Source of the DNA: Dasyornis broadbenti
Lineage: Eukaryota; Chordata; Aves; Passeriformes; Dasyornithidae
Assembly (NCBI GenBank): GCA_013397935.1
Contig: VZRN01004254.1
Location: 1 to 64,000, forward strand
Direction: 5' to 3'
DNA: 64,000 nucleotides
The translations under genes were made by a program, and so were the position numbers. The notes under the pieces were generated by a model. It saw only the letters and a program-made list of their open reading frames with translations. It ran no database searches and had not been told where the DNA came from. Below, one piece after another: positions 38,801 to 50,800 of this stretch. Position 1 is the stretch's first letter; each line of letters opens with the position of its first letter.

Positions 38801-41800
38801 TTAATGCACAAACCCACAACCCACAACCCTCTCCCCCAAACAAACAAACAAAGAAAAAAACAAATCCCCCAAATAAAACGCTGCGAATATCTTCATGCTC
38901 AAGACTTTGCTTACAGAGGTAAAATGAGAATAATTACTGTATCAGAGCTCCTTGGTCTTTCCTGTGTTCTCAGCCCTAAATCTACAGTCAATGCCTTATA
39001 TAACAAAGCACATAATTACATGCCCAGCTTCAGGTATAAGGCTCTTTAGGCATCATCATGGAGCAAATCTTTGCACATCTGAAAACATAGCTTAACATAT
39101 AGGCCAGCTTTAATACCTGAGCTGTCCCATACAATTCACACTGCATGGGAGAGCTCTGCTCCTCATGTCCTCCCAGAGGGACAAGGAGCTCAAAGGCCTT
39201 TGGATCAGTAAGATTGCTGACTTTTGCACCTGAGGTGCTTTCTCAAAGCATGCCCTAAACATGCTCATGGCCATGAGAAGCCCTAAAAAATATTTCAAGA
39301 GTGAAAATGAGCACTGAAAGACTAAGTTTTAAATTATAGCTTCAAGCCAATTCTTAGCTTTATTCAAATTAAAGCAAAACCCTCCATTCATAAGGCTCAT
39401 CATTCATTAAACAGACAAAGAAGAAAGTGAACACCCTCCGCTGCTTCTTTGCTCCTCAAAAACACATCAAGCCCCATAACAACAGACACTTACTTTCTCC
39501 CCTTTTGGTCCCATTATACCAGGAATTCCTTGTGGACCCTAGGAAGGAAAAATGGACACTATTATCAAGCTGCATGAGCAAGGTGCTTGTCTTCCCTCAA
39601 GCCTTGACCTGGTATGTGTCTCCTGGGACCAGTGAACCCAAAAGTTTGAGGCGTTGGGTGTTGTGTTTGAATGTGGCCCCTAAACACCAGGTCTGTGCCA
39701 TGCTGAATGGCAGGATGGAGAGTTGGACTGACATGGGAAGTGCAGGGGAATCTCATTAATGAGGAGAACTTGCAAGAAAAACAAGCCTGAAGCAAATGAA
39801 AGATGAGAAGTTATCAGAGGCCTGAAGAATTAGCAACCAGGACATGGATGCACCATATCAGCTGGCAAAAGAGGTCAGCCAAAGGGGTGGTAAGGGAAGT
39901 AGCATAAAACATGTAGGATGGGCTCTGCAGGATGGGATGGACATGGAAGATTGCCACCACTTCTGAATTCTGAAGATATTTCTCTCTCTCAAATGAGGTT
40001 GATTCTCCTTTCAGGAGACTTCTTAATCCAGGGAGACCTTGAACTCCATCTCAGAAAAAAAAATCAGAAAAACAGTTTTGTTTTTAGAATGCTTTGATTC
40101 ACAGATCACTTTTTATTTCTGAATGACTGAGAAAAAAAAATCCCATAAGACTGCATCAGAGAAGCATTAGATTCACCTTAAAAATCACTCTGTCCCTCCC
40201 TCACTCCCTTCTTCCCTCCCTCCCTCCCTCCCTTCAGGTTTGGATCCTGGCTGTCTTATACTGTCCAAAATGTTATCAAATTGTACATGAATAGGAGCAA
40301 AATGTACCCTCAAACACAAATTACTCCAACTATTTTAGTCAGTAGAGTTATTTTAGGTTTTCAGTAGTGAAAATCAATGCACCCTATTAGGGTCAGAACC
40401 AAATTTTATCTTATTTATTTTGTTTTACCTTAGGATACACATGGGAGGAATTACACTCTTAAGTTATACCATTACAAATCAAATTTTTCTTCTTATGAAA
40501 ATTTATTAAAATTCAGCTATGAGTCAACAATATGAGCTTCTGTAACTCCTCTGAAAGCCGTGCAAGATACAGCAGAAATGAATTCAGAAGTACTTAGTAG
40601 ATGTCTCTTTGTAATGGTAGTACTTCTTTGCAGGTGGCCATCGTCACAAAAGTATTTCCCAAAAGACTGCTGGCTCTTACATTGTCCCTGTACAAGTCAC
40701 AGTCCTGTAATTTATAATTAAAAATTCCAAAGCCATGTTATACCCATCCTACTGTCTGTTGTTATGATAAAATCTGCCAGCCTGCTCTATTTAAAAATGT
40801 TCTTGGAGAGATCATAAGTCATTTGGTTGCAAGATTAATATTATTAATAGCAATGGACTTTATAGAACAATAGAATTAACATTACTTCCTTGCAATTTAA
40901 GTCAGAGAGAGTATTAAGAGGATTTTTTTTAAAGAGAGTCTAGCAAAGACTGAAATAACAAGTGCTTTTTTCACATGTGAAGCAACTCTGGATCATGGCC
41001 AACCACACTGCAAGGCTGTTTCACAATGCAGAGAAGAATTTTCTCAAGACAGCACTAGACAAACACTTCCCATCACTTCTGATCACAATTCATGCTAAAT
41101 GAATCTTCCTCATCCTGCATCTCAGCAAAGACAAAACAGCAGAACAATAAAGACAAAGTTCATGGGGAGTTGGAATTAGATGATCTCTAAGGTCTCTTCC
41201 AACCCAAACCATTCTATAATTCCATAAAATGAAGACTTTGTGGCGTTCACCTTGCAACTTCTAGACTCAGCAATTACCTTCTGATGTACTGACTTATAAA
41301 TAATTAAAGCTAAGCTTTTTGCCACATAACTGAGTCTTTACTTTGATGTGCTGTCCATACTTTTTAAATAGTGTTTGGGTGCTTGTTACCTTCTCAGGCT
41401 GCCAAAGCCTCAGTCACAGCTTTGCTCAGCACAGCCCCCCTGCCTGCTCTTGGCTGTATGACAATGAACTGGCACCCAGGGGCCTTGAGGAAGATCACTG
41501 CCCCAAAGCACCAGGCACAGCACACAGGTTGGGACTGCCCGTACCCCAAGAGAAACTGGAAGTATCTCTCCACAGAAACTTTCATTTTTCTTTGGAGGAA
41601 ACTAGAATGGAAAGGCAAATGGATTATATTCTCCACAGTCCAGAGATATTAATAAAAAACTTCCCTCTAGAGGAGGTTCATGTCCTCAGAAGAAGAAGGC
41701 CAGGTTGGATGGGGTTCTGAGCAACTTAGTCTAGTTGTATTGTCTCTGTTCATTGTAGGTGGGTTGTACTACTTGACCTTTAACTGTGCCTTCCAACTCA

Positions 41801-44800
41801 CGCTATAATGTGATTCTAAGATTTCTGACCTTCCTCTGAAGACTTCTGAAAGTATAAACTGTAGAAAAAGAGGTGTGAGCTCGAAAAGACTGGTCCAAGG
41901 CTATCCAGCAAGTCAGATGCAGAGATGTTGCAAAGAGCCTCTGAAGGAAGTGATGACACCTCTGGGATTTTTGATGGGTGCCACCCACTGTAAAACTCCA
42001 CAAAGGTGCAGAGTGAACTTGAAACAGAACGGAGTATGCAAGGCAGGGGTGAGAATGTAGGGTAAAAAGCCTACATGATTAATGCAAACTTATATCAAAA
42101 TGAAATTAACCCAGAGCTTGGCATGCTTATTAAGTGGTAAAAAGTGTTTTCAGATGTTTCACAGCTTTTTAAGGACTTTGGAGCAAGTGAGAGAACGATG
42201 TGGTTTAATCACAAACACATCACTCACCTGGGGGCCAGGAGGCCCTGCAGAACAGTGCAATTTGGGCAGAGAGGAAGCCTGTATTATCTGGAGCTCTTGA
42301 CACAACTCCTCCATATCCAGATTCTATGAAACATCAAACATATAAGTGGACCTGCAGCCACACGTAGCCTGTTGGACAAATGCATAAAAATCCAGCCACA
42401 ACACACTACACCCTCAAAAGAGCTTATTTGCTTCCTGTAGGAGAAGCCTAGGGTTTGTCGCAAGGTTGTCTTCGTGGATGCTTGAACATTAGCACTTCAG
42501 CATAGCCTTCTGCCCCATGCTTCCTCCCCCTCCTCCTCCTCCCCTCCTCCTCTTCCTCCTCCTTTTCCTCCTCCTCCTCATCCTCCTCCTTCTCTCATGG
42601 AGGCACCTCGCAGCCAGGCTGCCCCTCTGAGCCAGCGTGGGACCCTGGCCTATTCTTAGACCTGACCCTGCCCTCTCTGTCCCACTTTGGCAGCAGTAAC
42701 TCCTCTCCAAGAATAGCATCTTTGCTCTAATAATAGAGACTTCACTCAGGGAAGGCACAGGCAGCATGAACTTCGCTCCAGAAGATACTAACCTGGAGGC
42801 ATTCATTCACCACAGATCAGAGCCAGTGCCTTAAATGATCAATGGATGTCTGATCTTTTGACTTCAAAATTAAGCTTTTATGAGTAAAATGCCTTATTTA
42901 TGTCCTGCGACAAAAGTGATCTCCTCTTGAAACTCAGGTGAACACTGAGCCAGAAACACTGGATCAACACAACTGATTTTCAGCTTCCAAGTGAAAGGCC
43001 GTTTTCCAGTAAATCTCTGACTACAGGCTCCAAAGCACAAACTGCTCATAGTTTAATTCACATGGCTCCCACCCTGCTCATAACTATTTATTTTCGAATC
43101 ATGTTTTTATGGAGAGATAGTGGGAAGTATGACTTTTGGCTCAGGTTACTCTCTAAGCTCCTTTCAGGAACCTCAGGGACCCTGGTCCCAGTTTCATCCT
43201 CACTGAAGAAGTACACCACATTCCTCAAGAGATCTTGTCTTTGGATGTCCTTTCTGTGGAAATCAAGGCACAGGCAAGGGAGGTGACGAGGAAGACGAAG
43301 GCACCTAAATTTTGGTCTGTAGAGAATGGCACACTGAGTTCAATCCTGATCCCTCAAAAGGCAATTCATTTTACACTGTGCTTTTTCTTGGGTTACTTCT
43401 TGTCTGACATTTATTAACCATTATGTACATAACACTAGCAATAATTGCAGTATTTTTATATTAAAATTAAGAAATAGGAATTAGTGAGTAGGTAGAAAAA
43501 TTCTTTATGTTGGGATGGATAATGCTGTAGTTAGCAGAACCTGCAGTAAGAGTAATTGGGCAAATTGCTGTATCATATTCCCATTGTATCTTACACATTG
43601 CATATGTCAGCGTGTGTGTATGGACATGTATCACACAGAGTAGGTTTGTGCATAGGTGGGTGAGTGAAAACTGCATACCAGCATCTCAAACACAGATGAG
43701 TTTCTGCAAAATGAAATGGTGGGAATAGATTCCATGGGAGGATTTCAGGACCTTAATTTCACCTACCAGGTAAGGCAAATGTGATGCATAACAGCATGTA
43801 TACACAATGAACACCTTGAAATCATTATGCAGGATGGAAAATTGCCTTTCTGTCCTTACTGGTTTACTGCATTGCCATTTCCTTTGGTTCAGGATTGCGT
43901 TACTCTAAGAAGGTTTCAGAACAGAGTAAGGAGAATATTTTAAGTTGATTGAATTAACTGCCAGAACAAATCCGGCCTCATTTCATTCCTTGATCTATTT
44001 GATATTTACTTCCAACCTCAGTCTGGCACGCTGAGTGATTGTTCCCACAGTGCCATGCCAACACAGCCAGGCGGATTTGCTGAGTGACACTGTGAAGCAG
44101 CGCTTGAGAGGATGCTTCATTCTTTGTCATTAAAACTCATGTAAAAGAAGTGAAAGCCACACTTACAGCACTCCAGCTGTGCCTGAAGTACGGTGGTGGG
44201 AATAGGGGCGGTGGAGGAGGGCCGAGGAGGCAGCACGCTCTGCAGTTGGGCGGCTTCTTCTGTTCCAAACAAGGGAGATCTGTTCAATACAAACACTCGT
44301 CTGTTATCTTGAACAGCACAAACATTTCTTACAGAATAATAGAAGTTGCCATTTCACTGTATTTTCCTACATCTTATATGCAATGATTGCAATGCAGTAA
44401 TCCAAGTAGGGATTTAAGAAACCTGATGGACCCTTAAGTCTCCAGGTTCTTTCTTGTGTTGAAGGTTATGCAGAGTTTTAAGCTCTTAATGTGGCTCTGA
44501 CCCAGGCTGAATCTGGAAAAATTCAAATAGGTGACATTAGAAAACGAATCAAACATTTATTGTTTCTCTCCCCTCTGTTCCAAAAGTATGCTAGAAATAG
44601 CATCTTCTGGTCCTTGTTACAGCCCATGTGCCATCAGGAAAGCACTCAGTGCTGTTGGCCATCACCTTCCCTGTGAACTGAATCACTTCAGGCACTTCTG
44701 TGACAGGTGTCAAGTGGGAAGCTGTTCCACAACACATTTACTTGTATTTCCTCTGGGACTGCAATCAGGTTGCTGTATTTTTGATAGGTGCATCACCCCT

Positions 44801-47800
44801 AAGAATAAATACCCTGCAACTGAGACTTAGCTGAAAGCTTTGTCACCAACTGACTGGTAAGACAGAACTTCAGCTGTGGCAGCATATTTAACATTTTCTA
44901 GGTGGTAAATTTCCATCAAGAGTGTAAGAAGCTGCAATCAAAGATTTACAGAGGAAGGATATTAAGATGGTGCTTCTATACAGGGTACGGTTTTTCCTGA
45001 ATCTGCTTACCCCTTGGGAAATACATCTTTAAACAGGATAAGGGCCTTCTTCAAAGGTCTTGCCAAGGATAGCAAATATTTGTTTATGCCTGTTGGTTTC
45101 TTCCTCTGGCTAGTGGCAGCTGAATGTCTGTGAACTGAAGTGTGGCAGAGAGCCAAGAAGAAAAGCCTGTGGTGAAGTATCTGGTATTAATAGAAAATCT
45201 CTAAATTAAGTTTCTGGGAAGACAAACCTGATGAAATTGCTAGATTTGTGTGCAAAGCAATTGCAGGCTGGATATTTGTCACATCTCAAGGTAAGGGAAG
45301 AACAGAGATACTTCTAGTTTTTCAAATGTCTCAGAAAATATATTATATCCATTCCACTATCCCATGTTAATGGGGACAGCATTTTCTCAGTCCTGATGCA
45401 CAGAAAAGAGCTGCCCAGAGGAGTGCGATTCAGCAGCATTCAGGGGTAGTTCACATCATCCAGATTTTTGCTCTATTAAAACACTATTTGTGATGATACC
45501 TTTGAGACCTGAGTCAACTGAATTCTGAAAGGATCCATAATGAAGACTCTTCTCAGCTCTTCCTCACAAGCTTTCCCTCACAGTCAAAAACTTCAATTTA
45601 AGAGAAAGGCAGAAGATTTATTTAAAAGAGGTATGTTGTTTAATTTAAAGCTTTAAATGCATACTGAAAATGCCAATGTCCTTTAAAAAGTAGGAAAGGT
45701 ATGAGTCACCTGTCTCTAGCTCTTACAAGTAATAAAATATAAAGATATGAAGAGATAAGTTTTATATTGGCTTAGCCTGAATTCAGTCACTCTTATGCAG
45801 CTGTAAACAAGTTTTTCATTTTTAACAAAAGTACTTCTGCGGTTGTCTGAGCTTCAGGATTGTATTTGATCATATTGCATTGAGACTAAATAGCGCATTA
45901 TTAAGGTAATGGACAGTTTATACTTTAACAGGGTATAAAGTGTGATTATTGTTTTATTTTAGGCCACATTCCAATACAATCTTTCTTAGTATTACCTCAT
46001 TCCATGTTCTAGATAAAATTTCAGTAGGGTTATTATCATTCAACAAGAATAAGAATATCAATACTAGCCTGATGTGGCTTAGTTGCTAAGAGATCCCTAC
46101 CAGGCACTGCAGAAAAAGGTTTGATTTACTGCATTTGCACTGCTACTTTAAAAAATAAGTGTTGTTCTTTAAATATTTTGCAAATATAAGATCAAATATA
46201 GATGTACATCCATAGTTCTAATATGATACTTATCACATCCTCATGAGTAAATTCCAGTCCTGGTTTATAAAAAATTTAGAGTCTCCTTTTTTGAAGAAAA
46301 GTCTGAAAATCTATGGAACAGCTTTATTGTGAAAAACACCATATCTAACTGGGCTTGTAAAAAAATAGCCCCTGACTTCAGTCTTTATTATCTTACACTA
46401 CTGTAACACAAGTTAGGTTGAAGCCCACTTTAGGTTTGCTGGTATGAACAGTAACAGCATGTACTGATCTCAATGTGGAAACAAGCAAAATCTAACTACC
46501 AGTAATAGTAATAGATACTATTACTATAGATATTATTAGATACTATTACTAATAGATGCTATTACTATTGATAGATACTAAATTCTAATAGATACTATTA
46601 TTATATACTAAGTAATTATATACCATTAATAGTAAAGATATTGCTACATAGGACAGGTATCAATTATGTAATGACTTGGGTAGTGAATATTTCAGGGGCT
46701 CCATCAGTAACCCTGGCTATGCTCTGGAAAGTGCATTTGTCAAGCAAATATTTAAGAAAAGGCTGATTCTGGACCTAAGAACCTTCTCCAGTCATGGAGG
46801 TCCAAGTTCAAAAATGGCCAAATGCCAGGTGATAAGACAGCAGAAGGAGCAAAAAAAATGGAGTGATACACAAAGGGACTGTAGGTATGACTGCTATAAT
46901 CTGATCTTACAGTAAGCATCACATTTCATTGGTATGGATTTTGTCAGTAACTGCAATAGGTCCAAGATGTACAACCATTACAGTATTGTCTTGATTTATA
47001 CCACAGAAGGGTTACCTTGGCAGGCTTACAGGCTCTCTGCAAATGCAATGCATATTTTTAGGCTCCAGGTTAGCTTTGTTTTCTAAACACTGTGTCAGAA
47101 TACTCGAGTCCCCATCAGTGGAAAAAATCTCAGCCCAAGAATAGGACTGTCATAGTTTTCTGTGAAATATGAAGACCCTACCTACACAGAGCATGTGTTT
47201 ACATATCTCATATGGAAGCTGATCTTTCAACAACTTCAATGCCAAAGAACATATTCAATAAAAGAAGAAAGACAAAATGAAAAAGTCCTTTCAGGACTTG
47301 TCCAAGATGCAGTTGTTTACAAAGCACATAAAAATTAAAATAGCCAGTTTTAAATAGAATGTATTTACATTTTCAGGTTATTTTTATGGTCAAGGCTATA
47401 AGTTAATCCAGGTCAAGAGAGCGACTTTATAAATCTATTGGTATACTGCCAATGGTAGCTTCAGAAAGCATAGATATACTTTAGATAAGGTGTGATGTTT
47501 CATTTTGTTCCTGCAGATTGCTTGTGACCGCAGCTGGAATGGGAACTCTTATTCAAGATGATACAATGCAGAGCCAGAGAGAAGCCTTCACCCACGCTGA
47601 ATCCCCAGGAGTGGGGCTCATATGAGGTCTGTGAGGCCTCCTAGGGCAGATCCTAGAGGAATCTTCAACCCTATGGACTCCCACAGCTGCAACAGAGATA
47701 CCAGAGAAGTTCTGCCCTGGATTCAAATCAGATTTACAGCATTTCATTGAAAAAAATCATAAATAAACCACAAAAATGACTTTCATTCCAAAATCACAAA

Positions 47801-50800
47801 GCTGTAGGCCAAATGCCAGGAGGAAAGGACAAGAAAGGAAAAGGATATTTAATATGTGTTTCCCTTCCTATTTATGACCACACTGATCCAGCAAGACCTG
47901 ACGGGAAGCTGAGCTATCATCCAAAGTCTTCTCAGCCTGACAGCAGGGCTGGTGGCTTGCCCAGCTTGTGACAGGCAGGGCTTTGCTGCATGGAGAGCCC
48001 TCTGATGGCTGACACCCATCACAGATGCTTCTCCCGCTCAGATGGCACTCAGAATTAATAATAAACAAGCTGGGCACACTAGACTGTTCATGAATGTGGG
48101 CTTGTCCTCATTCTCAGCTGAAACTGAGACTTTAATCTGCTTTGTTGTCGTTCATTCAGGCTCCTCTCAACCTCCCTGCAAGGCCAGCAGAGCACCACGG
48201 GCCACAGCCACCCCATGCTGTACCTCTACTGCAAGTGACTAGGGTATATTTTCCTTTTAAGTTAGGAAAGTTTAAGAGCTTGTTAAAGGTGCCTTTTGAG
48301 AGCCATCCTTTATTTACAGAGCAGATGCAGGCATTAGGGTCCCCTTCAAAATGCCAAAGATAAGTGCCAGCATTACCAATATGTGCTTCTTAAAAGTGTG
48401 TTTTACAAAACTTTGTGACCCAAAGTGTGCTTTGAAGACATATAAGCAGAGATGAGAGTACAGCTTGTGTTTGGAGCTGGGTTGAACAGTCAAGTTAATG
48501 AATTGTCAGAATCTCTTAGTGCATTTTTGAACTTGGACCTAAACCAGATTAAATATGCCAAAGAAATATATCAAGCTTAGGTAATGGTGTCTGTGTGGAG
48601 GAGGTGGTGACCCGTGAAATTCCCGTGGGAGTTACAGGATGAGACAGGGAGCTGCAGCTCTCCCCTGCTACTGGTCTCCTTTTGCTTAAGATGGGGCTTC
48701 AGAGTCTTCAAGAAACGGAACAAAGCAGATCAGAATTTAATTAAATTCATTTTACAAAATTAAGAAATCCAGATGAAACCTTGCAAGTTTCTTTTCATAG
48801 AACCACGGATTTCTTTAGGCTGAAAAACACCACTAAGATCATACATAAAGTTAACCTAGCACAGTCAAGAAAATCTGGTAAAAACCTGAAAGTGCTCCAT
48901 TTTTATTCTCTGAAGAGTCTACAGGTTATGGCAGCAGTAACTTGTATTTTACCAGCTGGTGCACACTCAGAAACTGTCATAAATAAATAAACAAATAAAT
49001 AAATAAATGGAAGTATTTAAAAACCAGTCAGTGTTCCAAAAGCTTGACAATAGCACAATCCCTGGCACGCTGCCTGGACGGCGGGTCTGGGTGTTCACCT
49101 AGCCACAGGAGCAAGGACGCTCTGTCCTCCATCCCCACCTAATATTTAGCCCACGTCCCTCAGCAGCTCTGGCAGCCTGGCTGGGGAGTGGTGGGTGGCT
49201 GCATCTCTGAGGTCAGCCCTAGAAAACACTGCAGACACGGCAAGATGCAGGAAAGCAAAGGGGCCTGTGAGATTTCTAAGCAAAAGAAAAGCCTTTTGCT
49301 TCCTGTATGTAAACATTTTAGGCATTTTATCTGTGTTTTTGTGCATGTATGAGGACAACACATATGCCAGAAGATTATACACTGTTCTCTCAGATTGATT
49401 GCATAAGGAAAATTCTGAGATCGGTACCGGGAGAGAGAGAGGAGGATTTGCTTGTGTTGGCTCCACATTCCGTTTCACAAAACAGTGAAGAATCCCGGTA
49501 AAATCTGATGGGTGGAACGCTTCAGTGGGTTATAAAATGGGTTTATAAAATAAAGCCATGTCTTATAAATCTCAATAACCATGACAGAGTTATTCTGTGC
49601 AATTTTCCTTCTATTGCCTTACACTTGCAGAGGTCCAGAGCTCTAGATACTATTATGCAATATTGACAACTCTATGCACTTGCCATCAGTGCATGAGAAA
49701 CTGAGGCACAGAGAAGTTAAGCAAGTCTCCCAAGTTCATGGATAACTCAATTACAGTACCAGAAACAAAGTTCCAGTCTGGTGAACCACAATATCTTGTC
49801 TCATTTTATGAACCAGATCATAAAACTCAACTCTTGTCACACTAGAGCAATAGTATAAATACTCTGAGTATTAAAGCCTAAGAATTTACTATAATCTGTA
49901 GAAGAGCCTGAAGACCTAAAGATTAAAGCAGGATGGTTGCTGTGTCAGCCCTGAAAAACATCTACATGTCATTCAGTGCCACACAGTCCTCTCCCATTTA
50001 ATGTGTGAGATCAGTAGCAACAAAGCTGAGAGACACCAGTTCCACCCTTTTGCAACTGCAAGATCATAATCTGTCAGTGCTGGCATAGATCAAACATGTA
50101 CTTGACTTTGATGTTGCTCCACCATATGCTCAGACAGTCCCAGACAATCCCTATGAGGCTGTGGGTGTTGCTGTGTGCTCAAAAAGACTTCAGAGAAAAG
50201 CCTCCCAATTCTTCTTCCAAAGTTTGTTGGCATGAACTAGATTAATTCCTCATGACTCCCTTGCTGCAACAGATTCCCAGCCCAGCTGACTTTATTCTCC
50301 TGCCTTTGACCAAAAAAATCCAACATGGATTGACTTTGTATTTTAAAAGATTGTTTGTAGTTTCATGCAACTAATAAAAATACTCCATAAGCACTTCCCT
50401 GAGCAGAAGAAAACTGAAATTGTAGCACTGCCTTTACTTGTGTGCTTTCCCCAGAAGCCTACATTTATCCATACCACCTCGCTTGTTCCTGAGAAAAATG
50501 ATCAACAACTATTTTTCCCTCAGTGTCTCAGTTCTTCTCTGTAGTTTTCCTATACTCACCTTGTCTTCCCAAATGCTCTTTCAGGACCACAGCTGTGTGA
50601 CTACAGAGTGCATCCCCACAATTTCCTTTCCATTAAAGGGGTGATTTCTTGGAGAGGAGAAGGGAAGAATTAGAACACTTAGGCTGGGGTCTGTTAATTC
50701 CTGCAGAGTTTCTCCTCTCTTGCTTATTTCTGATCTTCCTCAAACAATTCCCCCTAGATTTGAAGGGCTTGCCCTTGTTCTCTTCTACCTACTAAGCTGC

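Larger units (their letters stand above)
34867..39493 (-). other. COLQ: COLQ introns 6, 5 and 4
   Basis: Introns at 34867-37249, 37322-38715 and 38743-39493. Intron 5 carries a 31-base direct tandem duplication (38014-38075). No other gene or repeat family was recognised. Confidence 0.7.
39539..42227 (-). other. COLQ: COLQ intron 3
   Basis: 2.7 kb intron holding a TCCC-rich tract (40193-40235) and two separate CR1 3' tails on the plus strand (41165-41228 and about 41700-41820), both antisense to COLQ. Confidence 0.75.

Noticed and set aside
44167..44257. Shorter version of COLQ exon 2 using a nearer AG
   Set aside because: It would not keep phase with exon 1 and would lose the LEQKK segment that parallels the human protein.
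44150..44386. Plus-strand frame with a glycine-rich segment
   Set aside because: It is the complement of COLQ exon 2. The glycine run mirrors the proline run of the attachment domain.
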